Part shown: positions 1-9,142 of the stretch, one piece after another | How positions within the stretch are numbered: the stretch's first letter is position 1 | How the letters are laid out: the number at the start of each line of letters is the position of its first letter | Origin: G963663775 sp963664255 | GTDB taxonomy: Bacteria > Bacillota > Clostridia > Oscillospirales > Butyricicoccaceae | Assembly: GCA_963664255.1 (NCBI GenBank) | Contig: OY760938.1 | Span: 992,001-1,056,000 of the forward strand | Reading direction: 5' to 3' | Length of the DNA: 64,000 nt | The notes under the pieces: model-generated | The model's input: only the letters and a program-made list of their open reading frames with translations | What the model was told of the DNA's origin: nothing | Databases searched by the model: none | Made by a program: the position numbers and the translations under genes

Positions 1-273
1 TGGGAAAAAGTGCCCTTTTATACGGTGGATGACCGTTTTCCATATGGACATGGGGAAAAATCTGTGTTTTTGATTGAGCGGTTTATGCACCTGAAAAATG
101 AAGAAGCCGTTGCCATTCGCTGGCACATGGGCGGCTTTGATGAAGCGGTGCGCGGCGGCTCGTTTGCCCTTGCAAACGCATTTTCGATGTATCCGCTTGC
201 GGTCAAGCTACATTTAGCGGATTTGGAAGCCAGCTATCTGTATGAAAAACGACCGCAAACAGACAACGAGTAA
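1..273 (+). CDS. HD-domain hydrolase, C-terminal end (partial)
   Basis: The reading frame is open from base 1 and ends at a TAA at 271-273, so the gene begins before the window. The visible 90 residues match the C-terminal part of HD-superfamily phosphohydrolases common in Clostridia: a HGEKS stretch, then RWHMGGFD and a final LHLADLEASY helix, where His and Asp residues of the HD fold usually sit. A GTG at 10 could pose as a start, but it lies inside the conserved domain, so I treat it as internal. Substrate is unknown. It lies 12 bases before yjbQ and may be co-transcribed with it. Confidence 0.7.
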   Translation, partial: WEKVPFYTVDDRFPYGHGEKSVFLIERFMHLKNEEAVAIRWHMGGFDEAVRGGSFALANAFSMYPLAVKLHLADLEASYLYEKRPQTDNE

Positions 274-285
274 GGAGAATCCACG

Positions 286-714
286 ATGAAAACCCGAGAA
301 TATCGCATCCAAACCGACCCACAGCGTATGTACAACATCACCGATGTGCTGCTGGATGCCGTCTATGAAAGCGGCGTGCAAAGTGGCATCTGCATGGTGT
401 TTTGTCCGCACACCACTGCCGGCATCACCATTAACGAAAACGCCGACCCTGATGTGCAGCAGGATATGTTGCTGGGGCTTCGCGAGGCGTTTCCCGACCG
501 ACGCGAATTTCAGCACATGGAGGGCAATTCCCCTGCGCATCTGAAGGCTTCCTGTGTCGGCGCGAGCGAATCGGTCATCATTGAGGACGGACGGCTGCTG
601 CTTGGTACGTGGCAGGGTGTGTATTTTTGTGAATTTGACGGCCCGCGCAACCGCCGCTATTTTATCAAAATCATGGAAGATGCACCTGTGAATGCTCCGG
701 AAGAAGGTGTGTAA
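286..714 (+). CDS. yjbQ: YjbQ/UPF0047 family protein
   Basis: 142 residues, the usual length of the family. Conserved features seen are the CPHTTAGITINE segment and a GTWQGVYFCEFDGPR C-terminal block. Members form trimers with a metal site and some show weak thiamine-phosphate synthase activity, but the cellular role is unsettled. Start ATG follows AAGGAG at about 272. The stop TAA at 712-714 is directly followed by the ATG of the next gene, so the two are translationally coupled. A second, divergent copy lies at 58064-58516 on the other strand. A thiamine operon sits 3.6 kb downstream, which may or may not be meaningful. Confidence 0.88.
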   Translation: MKTREYRIQTDPQRMYNITDVLLDAVYESGVQSGICMVFCPHTTAGITINENADPDVQQDMLLGLREAFPDRREFQHMEGNSPAHLKASCVGASESVIIEDGRLLLGTWQGVYFCEFDGPRNRRYFIKIMEDAPVNAPEEGV

Positions 715-1704
715 ATGTCTGTCGAACAGCTGTATCCAAACATTTATCGCATTGCAGTGCCGCTGCCGGGCAGTCCGCTCAAAACACTCAACTGCTACAT
801 TCTGCGCGGCGCTGCGGGTGAGCGCAATCTCATGATTGACACAGGGTTCAATCACGATGCCTGTGAGGACGCCATCCGCAGTGGCTTGCAGGAAATCGGG
901 GTTTCCATGGAAAATACCGATATTTTCCTCACCCATCTGCACGCTGACCACACTGGTCTTTGTGGTCGACTGCAAACCCCGCAAACCCGTGTTTTCATCC
1001 GTGCGTGTGATGGGGCACGCGTCAATGGCTTTTTGACACAAGCCTATTGGGAGAATCTGATGGCGCTGCAGCAGCCAATGGGAGTGCCCGAAACCGACCG
1101 CTTGGATTATCACAAACATCCTGCGTTTTTAAACCGTGTCGACCATGCAATGTCCTTCACTGATGCGGGTGATGGTATGCGTTTTTCCATTGGCGGCTAC
1201 CAGCTGGAAGCGGTTGACCTCGCCGGACATACCCCCGGGCAGCTGGGGCTTTGGGCGCGGGAACAGGGCATTTTGTTCTGTGGTGACCATATTCTTGCCA
1301 AAATTTCGCCCAACATTTGTTTGTGGGATTTTGAAAACGACTATCTGGAAATCTACCTGCGCAACCTGCGCAAAGTGGAAAGTATGCAGGTGAAAGCGTT
1401 GCTGAGTGCACATCGCCAACCGATTACAGATGTTTCCACGCGCATTGCAGAACTCACCACACATCATGCGCAGCGATGTGATGAAATTTGCAGCCTGCTT
1501 TCCCAGAACGGGGCGCAGAGTGTTTGGCAGCTTGCGCATGGTATGCATTGGGATTTTGGCGAAAGCATATTCGGCACATTTCCGCCCAACCAAAAATGGT
1601 TTGGACTGCTGGAGGTATTCGCTCACACCGAGCATTTGCGCCGCATTGAACGCATTCAGTGCCGCCAAACAAACCCTGTTTTTCTATATGAACACCATAA
1701 TTGA
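715..1704 (+). CDS. Metallo-beta-lactamase-fold hydrolase
   Basis: 329 residues with the metal-binding motif THLHADH near residue 75, a further AGHTPGQLGLW block carrying the third-site His, and FCGDH near residue 190. These define a metallo-beta-lactamase fold, glyoxalase-II/RNase-Z-like, with two metal ions. The C-terminal third is longer than in simple glyoxalases and resembles the helical tail of YflN-like or beta-lactamase-like thioesterase proteins. No signal peptide, so cytoplasmic. The start abuts the yjbQ stop with no gap. The substrate cannot be told from sequence. Confidence 0.85.
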   Translation: MSVEQLYPNIYRIAVPLPGSPLKTLNCYILRGAAGERNLMIDTGFNHDACEDAIRSGLQEIGVSMENTDIFLTHLHADHTGLCGRLQTPQTRVFIRACDGARVNGFLTQAYWENLMALQQPMGVPETDRLDYHKHPAFLNRVDHAMSFTDAGDGMRFSIGGYQLEAVDLAGHTPGQLGLWAREQGILFCGDHILAKISPNICLWDFENDYLEIYLRNLRKVESMQVKALLSAHRQPITDVSTRIAELTTHHAQRCDEICSLLSQNGAQSVWQLAHGMHWDFGESIFGTFPPNQKWFGLLEVFAHTEHLRRIERIQCRQTNPVFLYEHHN

Positions 1705-1828
1705 CCACAATTTTTCATGAACGAGGTGGCTTTTGGCTTTTCCTCGCCATATCAACTGTGACACTTTCTCCGTACTGCTGCATATCTTAATAGCAAGCAT
1801 ACGAACAGAACGCGGATGGTATCCTAAC

Positions 1829-1848
1829 GCAGGCATAAGACTGCCTGC
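1829..1848. repeat. Short inverted repeat in the gap before the LysM-GH18 gene
   Basis: GCAGGCA and TGCCTGC arms are separated by six bases. It lies in the 180-bp gap between the hydrolase and the LysM-GH18 gene. It lacks a T-run, so it is not a clear terminator. It could be a leader hairpin. No other feature was found in this gap. Confidence 0.35.
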
Positions 1849-1884
1849 AACGATATATCCTTGCAGTGAAAGGTGGTCTTTTTT

Positions 1885-3189
1885 ATGACAATCCATGTGG
1901 TGCAGCCGGGTCAAAGTGTTTATTCGATTTCCAAGCTCTATCAAGTGCCTATGGAACGGATTATCAGCGACAATGAGCTAACGCATCCCGAAAGTTTGGC
2001 AGTTGGGCAGGCACTTGTCATCCGATACCCCAATTCCTACCATATTGTAGAGCCTGGACAAACCCTCACCTCGATTGCGGCAATGTACGGCACCACTATC
2101 AATCGATTGTTTCAACTCAACCCCAGTTTAGGCGGTATGCCGAATGTGATTCCGGGGCAAGTGCTGATTGTGTCCTTGACCGAACCGATTGTGGGCAGTC
2201 TGGCGGTGAACGGCTATGTTTATCCCAACATCGACCGCTCCATTTTACGTAAAACCCTGCCGTATCTATCGTATATGTCGGTATTTTCCTATGGATTCAA
2301 TCCCGAAACCGGTGAATTGATTCAGCAGGACGATGTGGAAATCGTCAAGCTTGCGCGTTCTTATCGTGCGTCCCCCATTCTGGTGCTGACCACGATTGAT
2401 GCCGCAGGTACATTTTCCAGTCAGCGTGCCCATGACTTGCTCAACAATCCTACGGCGCAGGATGCGCTGCTAGACCAACTGGCAAACACCATGAAATCCA
2501 AAGATTATGCAGGTATGGACATCGATTTCGAGTATATCCCTCCCGAAGATACGGTCAAATATGCCGCATTTGTGCAAAAAGCAACCGATTTTATGAATGC
2601 ACAAAATTTTGTCGTGATGGTTTCGCTTGCACCGAAAACCTCTTCCAATCAGCCGGGGTTGCTTTATGAAGCCCACGATTATCATGCACTTGGCGCTGCT
2701 GCAAACAATGCCCTGCTGATGACCTATGAATGGGGCTTCAGCCGCTCGGCGCCGATGGCGGTCGCTCCTCTAGGCAAGGTGCGCGAAGTGGTGCAATATG
2801 CCGTCAGCGAAATTCCGTCGCAAAAGATTTTTATGGGCATTCCCAATTACGGGTACGATTGGACCTTGCCGCACATTGCCGGTGTCAGCGTGGCACGCAG
2901 CATGGGCAATGTTGAAGCGGTTGACCAAGCGGTTTCGGAAAACGCCGAAATTCTCTATGACTGGACGGCGCAGTCGCCCAACTATGAATATTGGCGCGCA
3001 CAACGGCAGCACGAGGTATGGTTTGAAGATGCACGCAGCATCCGTGCAAAGCTCGCACTGGCGGCAAGCTTTGGTCTGCGCGGTGTCAGCATTTGGTCAC
3101 TGATGCGCTATTTCCCGCAGCTGTGGCTGGTGCTCAGTGCACAATATAACATTGAAAAAACCGGCGTAAATTCTGGAAATCACACTTGA
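1885..3189 (+). CDS. LysM-GH18 peptidoglycan hydrolase, spore-germination type (YaaH/SleL-like)
   Basis: 434 residues. Two LysM domains at about residues 3-46 and 50-95 bind peptidoglycan, followed by a glycoside hydrolase 18 domain to about residue 420. The GH18 catalytic line is seen as GMDIDFEY, with acid Glu216 and Asp212/Asp214. This is the architecture of spore cortex N-acetylglucosaminidases such as SleL/YaaH, although vegetative roles exist. I use ATG 1885 because AGGTGG at 1871-1876 sits 8 bases upstream; an earlier in-frame GTG at 1873 overlaps that site. No signal peptide, typical of coat-targeted YaaH proteins. It suggests a spore-forming lineage. Confidence 0.87.
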   Translation: MTIHVVQPGQSVYSISKLYQVPMERIISDNELTHPESLAVGQALVIRYPNSYHIVEPGQTLTSIAAMYGTTINRLFQLNPSLGGMPNVIPGQVLIVSLTEPIVGSLAVNGYVYPNIDRSILRKTLPYLSYMSVFSYGFNPETGELIQQDDVEIVKLARSYRASPILVLTTIDAAGTFSSQRAHDLLNNPTAQDALLDQLANTMKSKDYAGMDIDFEYIPPEDTVKYAAFVQKATDFMNAQNFVVMVSLAPKTSSNQPGLLYEAHDYHALGAAANNALLMTYEWGFSRSAPMAVAPLGKVREVVQYAVSEIPSQKIFMGIPNYGYDWTLPHIAGVSVARSMGNVEAVDQAVSENAEILYDWTAQSPNYEYWRAQRQHEVWFEDARSIRAKLALAASFGLRGVSIWSLMRYFPQLWLVLSAQYNIEKTGVNSGNHT

Positions 3190-3346
3190 TTTTATATAAA
3201 AAACAGCTGATTTTGTAACAATGTACTGACAAAGTTAACATTTACCGTTGCATCTGTCCTGCACACCATGGTAACCTTTGAAAGAAGCAGAGATGCCCTA
3301 GCATGGCAGTATGATTTCTCTGCTAAAAATAAGGAGTGTGAAACAA

Positions 3347-4069
3347 ATGAAGCATTTTAAGAAACTCACCGTAACCGTAACCTGCATTGCACTTGCAGGT
3401 GCCGTGTCCGCCGGCGCAGTATGTCTGCCCTCCGTTTCCGCACAGAACAGTGCATCCCCTGTGCGCGTTACCGCCCAAGGAAAAATCCCTGCATCGCTGC
3501 AGCAGCTGCTGAATCGACTCTGCGGAAATCGCATCCTATTCAGCACCCCTGCCAGCCGCACAGATACAACTCAAACCCCTTCGACAGACACCGATACATC
3601 TACCCCGACAACCGACACCACGCAAGCCACAGAAACCACGACCCCCTCCACCTCGACAGATACGGACACCACAAGCACCACCCCAACCGCTTCCGACGCC
3701 TCTTATGTCGAGCAGGTCGTGCAGCTGGTGAATAAAGAGCGCACCTCCCGCGGACTGCAGGCATTGACCATTGACAGCGCAGTGCAAGCAGCAGCGCAAG
3801 TACGTGCCGAGGAACAAGCGCAAAGCTTCTCCCACACCCGACCGAACGGCACTTCCTGCTTCACCGCCTTGGATGCCCAAAGTGTTTCCTATCGCAGTGC
3901 AGGCGAAAACATTGCCTATGGTCAGCAGACACCGGAAGAGGTCATGACCGCTTGGATGAATTCTGAAGGACACCGTGCCAATATCCTCAACAAAGGTTTT
4001 ACAACCATCGGTGTTGGCTATGCATCCATCAACGGCCAGAGCTATTGGGCGCAAATGTTTATCTCCTAA
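3347..4069 (+). CDS. Secreted CAP-domain protein (YkwD/SCP family)
   Basis: 240 residues. An N-terminal signal peptide (MKHFKKLTVTVTCIALAGAV, cleavage probably after VSA) is followed by a Thr/Ser/Pro-rich linker at about residues 65-120 and a C-terminal CAP domain. CAP hallmarks seen are SFSHTRPNG, GENIAYG and MNSEGHRANIL. Bacterial CAP proteins are extracellular and often associated with spores or the envelope; the biochemical role is mostly unknown. AAGGAG at 3331-3336 supports ATG 3347 rather than the upstream ATG 3311. The linker is compositionally extreme and is probably an extended wall-spanning region. Confidence 0.88.
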   Translation: MKHFKKLTVTVTCIALAGAVSAGAVCLPSVSAQNSASPVRVTAQGKIPASLQQLLNRLCGNRILFSTPASRTDTTQTPSTDTDTSTPTTDTTQATETTTPSTSTDTDTTSTTPTASDASYVEQVVQLVNKERTSRGLQALTIDSAVQAAAQVRAEEQAQSFSHTRPNGTSCFTALDAQSVSYRSAGENIAYGQQTPEEVMTAWMNSEGHRANILNKGFTTIGVGYASINGQSYWAQMFIS

Positions 4070-4097
4070 GATTTTTTTGCGCAGCAAAGATTTTTGT

Positions 4098-4126
4098 TTG
4101 ACAAAAAGATTTTTCTAGCGTATACT
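4098..4126 (+). promoter_or_regulatory. Promoter of the thiamine operon
   Basis: TTGACA (4098-4103) and TATACT (4121-4126) are separated by 17 bases, a near-perfect vegetative sigma factor promoter. Transcription would start around 4133, just before the TPP riboswitch. Confidence 0.85.
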
Positions 4127-4137
4127 CTTACTCATGC

Positions 4138-4225
4138 AGGGGGACCGCATAGGCGGTTGAGATGACTGGGGTAACAGTCACCACCCTTTGAACCTGTTGG
4201 TTAACACCATCGTAGGGAAGCGTGA
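4138..4225 (+). promoter_or_regulatory. TPP riboswitch (THI element)
   Basis: The aptamer core is recognisable: GGGGGACC at the start of P1/P2, the GGTTGAGATGA T-loop block around 4154-4165, ACCCTTTGAACCTG at about 4183-4196 and the closing CATCGTAGGGAAG at about 4208-4220. It binds thiamine pyrophosphate. It sits 12 bases after the promoter's -10 and before an intrinsic terminator, so TPP should switch transcription of the thi genes off. Confidence 0.95.
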
Positions 4226-4275
4226 TGGCAGTCCGGTTTTGCATCGCACTGCGCAATTTTGGATTTTGTATGTAG

Positions 4276-4316
4276 AAATCCGGCTTACTTGAGATGGTAA
4301 GCCGGATTTTTTTGCA
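4276..4316 (+). terminator. Intrinsic terminator of the TPP riboswitch
   Basis: A 13-bp perfect stem (AAATCCGGCTTAC at 4276-4288 with its complement at 4297-4309), an 8-base loop and a run of seven T. It ends 16 bases before thiS, and is the expression platform of the TPP switch. Confidence 0.9.
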
Positions 4317-4331
4317 TTTTGGAGGTTTTTT

Positions 4332-4526
4332 ATGAAAATTAACGGTGCACCTTTTTCTCTGGATACCCCAATGACCGTGCAAGGGTATCTATTGCAGGCA
4401 GGCTATGCGCCGGAACGCGTTGCCGTTGAACGAAACGGCACCATCATTCCGCGCAGCCAGTTCGCAGAAACCCAGCTTTCCGATGCGGACACCTTAGAAA
4501 TCGTGACGTTCGTGGGGGGTGGCTGA
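4332..4526 (+). CDS. thiS: Sulfur carrier protein ThiS
   Basis: 64 residues, ubiquitin-like fold, ending in FVGGG with the C-terminal Gly-Gly that is adenylated by ThiF and then converted to a thiocarboxylate. This sulfur is passed to thiazole synthase ThiG. GGAGG at 4321-4325 precedes the ATG. It is the first gene of the thi operon and ThiF follows after two bases. Confidence 0.93.
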   Translation: MKINGAPFSLDTPMTVQGYLLQAGYAPERVAVERNGTIIPRSQFAETQLSDADTLEIVTFVGGG

Positions 4527-4528
4527 AG

Positions 4529-5161
4529 ATGCTGACCGAAGCGCAGTTGTATGCTGCACTGGTTAAGCGGCATGGCGAAGCCACCCAGCGGAAGCTTGCG
4601 CAGGCAGTGGTTGGCATTGCGGGCTTGGGTGGGCTTGGCTCTAACATTGCGGTGCATCTGGCACGGCTTGGCGTGGGCACACTGATTCTTGCCGATTTTG
4701 ACCGTGTGGACCTATCCAATTTAAACCGTCAGCACTATACCATGCACGATTTGTATCGCCCCAAAACCGAAGCATTGATTGCGCAGCTGCGGGAAATCAA
4801 CCCCTATTTGACCTATATCCCGCATACAGTACGCATCACACCACAAAATGCGGCATCTCTTTTCAAAAACTGCACCGTCATCTGTGAAGCCTTTGACCGC
4901 GCGGACCAAAAGGCGATGCTGATTGAAACCCTGCTGACCGACCTGCCCGAAATCCCGCTCGTTGCCGCAAGCGGCATGGCAGGCGCTTCTTCTGCAAACA
5001 CCATCCAAACGCGGCATCGTTTTGCAAAGCTGTATCTATGCGGCGATGAAACCAGTGACCTTTCCGACCATCTGCCGCTCATGGCACCACGTGTTGCCGT
5101 CTGCGCTGCACATCAGGCAACCATGGTGCTGCGGCTGATACTCGGCGAAACACAGCCATAA
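4529..5161 (+). CDS. thiF: ThiS adenylyltransferase ThiF (Gram-positive family)
   Basis: 210 residues with the nucleotide-binding GLGGLGSN near residue 31, ADFDRVDLSNLNRQ near residue 52 and the substrate-binding EAFDRAD near residue 118. It is an E1-like enzyme that adenylates the C-terminal Gly of ThiS. The zinc-binding CxxC pairs of the longer E. coli-type ThiF are absent, which is normal for the short Clostridia form. It is encoded between ThiS and ThiG. Confidence 0.9.
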   Translation: MLTEAQLYAALVKRHGEATQRKLAQAVVGIAGLGGLGSNIAVHLARLGVGTLILADFDRVDLSNLNRQHYTMHDLYRPKTEALIAQLREINPYLTYIPHTVRITPQNAASLFKNCTVICEAFDRADQKAMLIETLLTDLPEIPLVAASGMAGASSANTIQTRHRFAKLYLCGDETSDLSDHLPLMAPRVAVCAAHQATMVLRLILGETQP

Positions 5162-5202
5162 ACTCTTTGTTTACAATATATATTTCATAAAGGAGCATTT
5201 CT

Positions 5203-5970
5203 ATGAAAGACGATACCCTGCTGCTCGGCGGGCACAGCTTTACCTCCCGCTTCATTCTTGGCTCAGGCAAGTTCTCACTTGATTTGGTCAAGGCATCCAT
5301 TGACCACGCCGAAGCGCAAATCATCACCCTTGCCCTGCGCCGTGCCAATGCTGGCGGCATTGCTAACATTCTGGATTATATCCCCAAAACGGTGACCCTG
5401 CTGCCGAACACCTCCGGCGCACGCACCGCAGACGAAGCCATTCGCATTGCACGGCTGGCGCGCGAATGTGGCTGCGGTGATTTCATCAAAATCGAGGTCA
5501 TCCACGACTCCAAATACCTTCTGCCGGACAATTATGAAACCATCCGCGCCACAGAAGTGCTGGCGAAAGAAGGCTTTGTGGTAATGCCCTATTTCTATCC
5601 GGATTTGAACGTGGCACGTGACCTGAAAAACGTAGGTGCCGCATCTATTATGCCGCTCGGCGCACCGATTGGCTCCAACAAGGGACTGTGCACCCGCGAA
5701 TTCATCCAGATTTTGATTGACGAAGTGGATTTGCCCGTTATTGTGGATGCAGGCATCGGACGACCCTCCCAAGCCTGTGAAGCGATGGAAATGGGCGCGG
5801 CGGCGTGCATGGTCAACACTGCCATTGCCACCGCAGGCGATATTCCCAGGATGGCAGGCGCATTTAAAAACGCCATTGCCGCAGGGCGTGCCGCGTATCT
5901 GTCTGGTTTGGGTCGCGTACGTGACACCGCTTCTGCTTCCTCTCCTCTCACCGGCTTTTTGGAGGCGTAA
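5203..5970 (+). CDS. thiG: Thiazole synthase ThiG
   Basis: 255 residues, TIM-barrel. The Schiff-base Lys lies in FIKIEVI near residue 98, and phosphate-binding loops PLGAPIGS and VDAGIGRPS are intact. It condenses deoxyxylulose phosphate, dehydroglycine and the ThiS thiocarboxylate to thiazole phosphate. AAGGAG at about 5190 supports the ATG. The 41-base gap to thiF is the longest within the front part of the operon. ThiH, its dehydroglycine supplier, follows directly. Confidence 0.95.
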   Translation: MKDDTLLLGGHSFTSRFILGSGKFSLDLVKASIDHAEAQIITLALRRANAGGIANILDYIPKTVTLLPNTSGARTADEAIRIARLARECGCGDFIKIEVIHDSKYLLPDNYETIRATEVLAKEGFVVMPYFYPDLNVARDLKNVGAASIMPLGAPIGSNKGLCTREFIQILIDEVDLPVIVDAGIGRPSQACEAMEMGAAACMVNTAIATAGDIPRMAGAFKNAIAAGRAAYLSGLGRVRDTASASSPLTGFLEA

Positions 5971-5972
5971 CC

Positions 5973-7136
5973 ATGCAGGAACAACGAATCGACCATATGC
6001 AATATCTGCCTGACATGGAGATTTTGCAGGACAATAGCGTCATGGAGCAGGTGCTTTTTCTGCACCAGAGCTATGCCGAAGAGCAATATACCGCCGTAGA
6101 TGTCCAGCGTGCCTTGCAGCGTGACATCCTGCAGCCAGAGGACTTCGGCGCACTGCTTTCCCCTGCCGCGTTTCCCTTTTTGGAGCAAATCGCACAGCGT
6201 GCCCAGCAGGAAACCCGCAAGCACTTTGGAAACTCCATCCAAATGTTTACCCCACTGTATATTGCCAATTACTGCGAAAACCACTGCATCTACTGCGGGT
6301 TCAACTGCACCAACCAAATTCGGCGTGCCAAGCTAGACGCTGCTGAAATCGAACGGGAACTGCAAGCCATCGCGGAAACCGGCTTGCAGGAAGTGCTGAT
6401 TTTGACAGGTGAAAGCCGTAAAATGTCCCCGGTTTCCTACATCGGCGAAGCCTGTGCGCTCGCTCGTAAATATTTCCGTGTGGTAGGTCTTGAAATCTAT
6501 CCGCTCAATACGGATGAATATGCCTATTTACATGAACAGGGTGCAGATTATGTAACCGTTTTCCAAGAAACCTACAACCCCGATAAATATGAAACCCTGC
6601 ACTTGGCAGGGCACAAGCGCATTTTCCCCTATCGCCTGTGTGCGCAGGAGCGTGCGCTGCGCGGCGGTATGCGAGGGGTTGGCTTTGCGGCACTGCTGGG
6701 TCTGGACGATTTCCGCCGCGATGCGTTTGCCACAGGGATGCACGCCTATCTCTTGCAGCGCAACTATCCCCATGCAGAAATCGCCATTTCCTGTCCGCGT
6801 CTGCGCCCCATCATCAACAATGACAAAATCAACCCCAAGGATGTGCATGAGGCACAGCTGCTGCAAGTCATTTGCGCCTATCGAATTTTTTTGCCGTTTG
6901 CTTCCATCACGATTTCCACGCGCGAGCGTGCCCATTTCCGTGACCATATCATTAACATTGCCGCCACCAAAATTTCTGCGGGTGTGGATGTGGGCATTGG
7001 CGGGCACGCCGATGAGAGCGACAACAAAGGCGACGAACAATTTGAGATTTCCGATGGTCGCTCGGTAGAGGAAGTGCTCCAAGCGATTACCAATCAAGGC
7101 TTGCAGCCTGTGATGGCAGATTATTTATATGTCTGA
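5973..7136 (+). CDS. thiH: Tyrosine lyase ThiH (2-iminoacetate synthase)
   Basis: 387 residues, radical-SAM enzyme. The [4Fe-4S] motif is seen as CENHCIYCGF near residue 103 (CxxxCxxC), after the FGNSIQMFTPLYIANYC lead-in typical of ThiH/HydG. It cleaves tyrosine to dehydroglycine and p-cresol without oxygen, in keeping with an anaerobe that uses ThiH rather than ThiO. The start lies two bases after the thiG stop. The last codons overlap the next gene by 8 bases. Confidence 0.94.
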   Translation: MQEQRIDHMQYLPDMEILQDNSVMEQVLFLHQSYAEEQYTAVDVQRALQRDILQPEDFGALLSPAAFPFLEQIAQRAQQETRKHFGNSIQMFTPLYIANYCENHCIYCGFNCTNQIRRAKLDAAEIERELQAIAETGLQEVLILTGESRKMSPVSYIGEACALARKYFRVVGLEIYPLNTDEYAYLHEQGADYVTVFQETYNPDKYETLHLAGHKRIFPYRLCAQERALRGGMRGVGFAALLGLDDFRRDAFATGMHAYLLQRNYPHAEIAISCPRLRPIINNDKINPKDVHEAQLLQVICAYRIFLPFASITISTRERAHFRDHIINIAATKISAGVDVGIGGHADESDNKGDEQFEISDGRSVEEVLQAITNQGLQPVMADYLYV

Positions 7137-7701
7137 TATTATTTGCGTGACCCATCGCAGGCTGTGCCCCGATGATTTTCTGACCAGAATGCAGCGCATT
7201 CTTGCCGCACAGCCCCATGCCGTCATTTTGCGGGAAAAGGATTTGTGCGAAGCGGACTATTTGGCACTGGCACGAGAGCTTCTGCCGCTTTGTAAGGCGC
7301 AAAACGTGCCCCTCCTGCTCAATGGACATCCACAGCTTTCCATATCACTCGGCTGTGGCGCACATCTGCCCTTTGTACGGCGCACGGAGCTTGTACAAGG
7401 CGGCATTTCGGTGCATACGCCCGCAGAAGCACAGACACTGCGGCAGTCAAACGCTTCCTATCTCATCGCGGGGCACATTTGGGCAACCGACTGCAAAGCA
7501 GGGCTTGCAGGGCGCGGTACGGCATTCCTGCAAGCGGTGGTGCAGTCTGCGGGCACAATTCCGGTCTATGCTATTGGCGGCGTGACCCCCGCGCGTATGC
7601 CCGACGTGCGCAAAGCAGGTGCCTGCGGTGCCTGCGTGATGAGCGGACTGATGACCCATCCCGACCCTACCGCATACTTACAAGCATTTTCAACAATCTG
7701 A
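7129..7701 (+). CDS. ThiE/TenI-family thiamine phosphate synthase-like protein
   Basis: 190 residues, TIM-barrel of the ThiE/TenI family. Seen are VILREKDL near residue 32, a GAHLPF segment where ThiE normally has a GxHxGQxD loop, and YAIGGVTPARM near residue 146. The modified loop and short length fit the TenI-like branch (thiazole tautomerase) at least as well as true thiamine phosphate synthase, so activity should not be assumed. It overlaps thiH by 8 bases and is translated with it. Confidence 0.75.
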   Translation: MSDIICVTHRRLCPDDFLTRMQRILAAQPHAVILREKDLCEADYLALARELLPLCKAQNVPLLLNGHPQLSISLGCGAHLPFVRRTELVQGGISVHTPAEAQTLRQSNASYLIAGHIWATDCKAGLAGRGTAFLQAVVQSAGTIPVYAIGGVTPARMPDVRKAGACGACVMSGLMTHPDPTAYLQAFSTI

Positions 7702-7740
7702 TACAACCATTCACGAACTTTTGAAATGAGGATTTCTACC

Positions 7741-9063
7741 ATGAGAACATATGCAACCCAAATGGACGCGGCAAAGCGCGGTATCATCACCCCTGAAATG
7801 GAAACTGTAGCGACAAAAGAAAACCGTACAGCCGAATATATCCGTGAACGCGTTGCCGCAGGCACGATTGCGATTCCTGCCAATGTCAGCCACAAAAGCC
7901 TGTCGGCAGAAGCCGTTGGCGATGGCACACGTGTCAAAATCAATGTAAACCTTGGCATTTCTGGCGATGCAAAGGATTATGATTTGGAGCTGGAAAAGGT
8001 CAAAATGGCAATCGACATGGGTGCAGAATCCATTATGGACCTCTCGAACTACGGCAAAACCAATCAGTTCCGCACCAAGCTGGTGGAATTCTCCACCGCT
8101 ATGATTGGTACTGTACCGATGTATGATGCCATTGGCTATCTGGAAAAGGATTTGCTGCAAATCACCGCCAAAGACTTCCTGCGTGTCATTGAAGCGCACG
8201 CCAAGGAGGGTGTGGACTTCATGACCATCCACGCCGGCATCAATCGCCGCGCTGTGGAAGGTTTTCTGCGCGAAGGACGCAAAATGAACATCGTGTCGCG
8301 CGGCGGTTCTCTGCTGTTTGCGTGGATGCAGATGACAGGCAACGAAAACCCCTTCTATGAATATTATGACGAAGTGCTGGACATCCTGCGCCAGTATGAT
8401 GTGACCATTTCTCTTGGCGATGCCCTGCGTCCCGGCTGCATTGCCGACTCCTCTGATGCGGGACAGATTTCGGAACTCATTGAACTGGGGGCATTGACAA
8501 AGCGCGCTTGGGCGCGCGATGTGCAGGTGATGGTGGAAGGCCCCGGCCATATGGCGATGAACGAAATTGCTGCCAATATGGTGCTGCAAAAGCGTTTGTG
8601 CCATGGTGCACCATTCTACGTCTTAGGCCCGCTTGTCACCGACATTGCGCCCGGCTATGACCACATCACCTCTGCCATCGGCGGTGCGATTGCGGCATCC
8701 TCCGGCGCAAACTTCCTGTGCTATGTGACCCCTGCGGAGCACCTGCGTTTGCCCGACCTGCACGATGTACGCGAAGGCATTGTTGCCAGCAAAATTGCCG
8801 CCCATGCCGCAGACATTGCAAATGGTCTGCCCGGCGCACGTGACCGCGACAACGCGATGTCAGATGCACGCCATAATTTGGATTGGGATGAGATGTTCCG
8901 TTTGGCAATGGACCCCGAAAAAGCCGAGCGTTTCTACAACCAGACTCCACCGGCTGACCGTCACAGCTGTTCCATGTGCGGCAAAATGTGCGCGGTACGC
9001 ACCACCAATTTGATTTTAGAAGGGAAAACCGTCGAATTCTGCACAGAAAACGGTGCTTGCTGA
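7741..9063 (+). CDS. thiC: Phosphomethylpyrimidine synthase ThiC
   Basis: 440 residues. The C-terminal radical-SAM cluster motif is seen as CSMCGKMC, and the core has MTIHAGI, MVEGPGHMAM and the EHLRLPD block. It converts aminoimidazole ribotide to HMP phosphate. This is the shorter Clostridia form. ATG 7741 is favoured over ATG 7726 because TGAGGA at 7727-7732 is 8 bases upstream of it. As the last gene of the TPP-controlled operon it supplies the pyrimidine half; no thiD or thiM is present here. Confidence 0.95.
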   Translation: MRTYATQMDAAKRGIITPEMETVATKENRTAEYIRERVAAGTIAIPANVSHKSLSAEAVGDGTRVKINVNLGISGDAKDYDLELEKVKMAIDMGAESIMDLSNYGKTNQFRTKLVEFSTAMIGTVPMYDAIGYLEKDLLQITAKDFLRVIEAHAKEGVDFMTIHAGINRRAVEGFLREGRKMNIVSRGGSLLFAWMQMTGNENPFYEYYDEVLDILRQYDVTISLGDALRPGCIADSSDAGQISELIELGALTKRAWARDVQVMVEGPGHMAMNEIAANMVLQKRLCHGAPFYVLGPLVTDIAPGYDHITSAIGGAIAASSGANFLCYVTPAEHLRLPDLHDVREGIVASKIAAHAADIANGLPGARDRDNAMSDARHNLDWDEMFRLAMDPEKAERFYNQTPPADRHSCSMCGKMCAVRTTNLILEGKTVEFCTENGAC

Positions 9064-9142
9064 TTGACATTTTCAGAGAATTGCTCCATAATAATAAGAA
9101 ACAGATGTAGTTCTTATCGCGTATCAAAAAGGAGTATTTTTT

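Noticed and set aside
4276..4316. Hairpin before thiS as an independent regulator site
   Set aside because: Position and T-run fit the expression platform of the TPP riboswitch.
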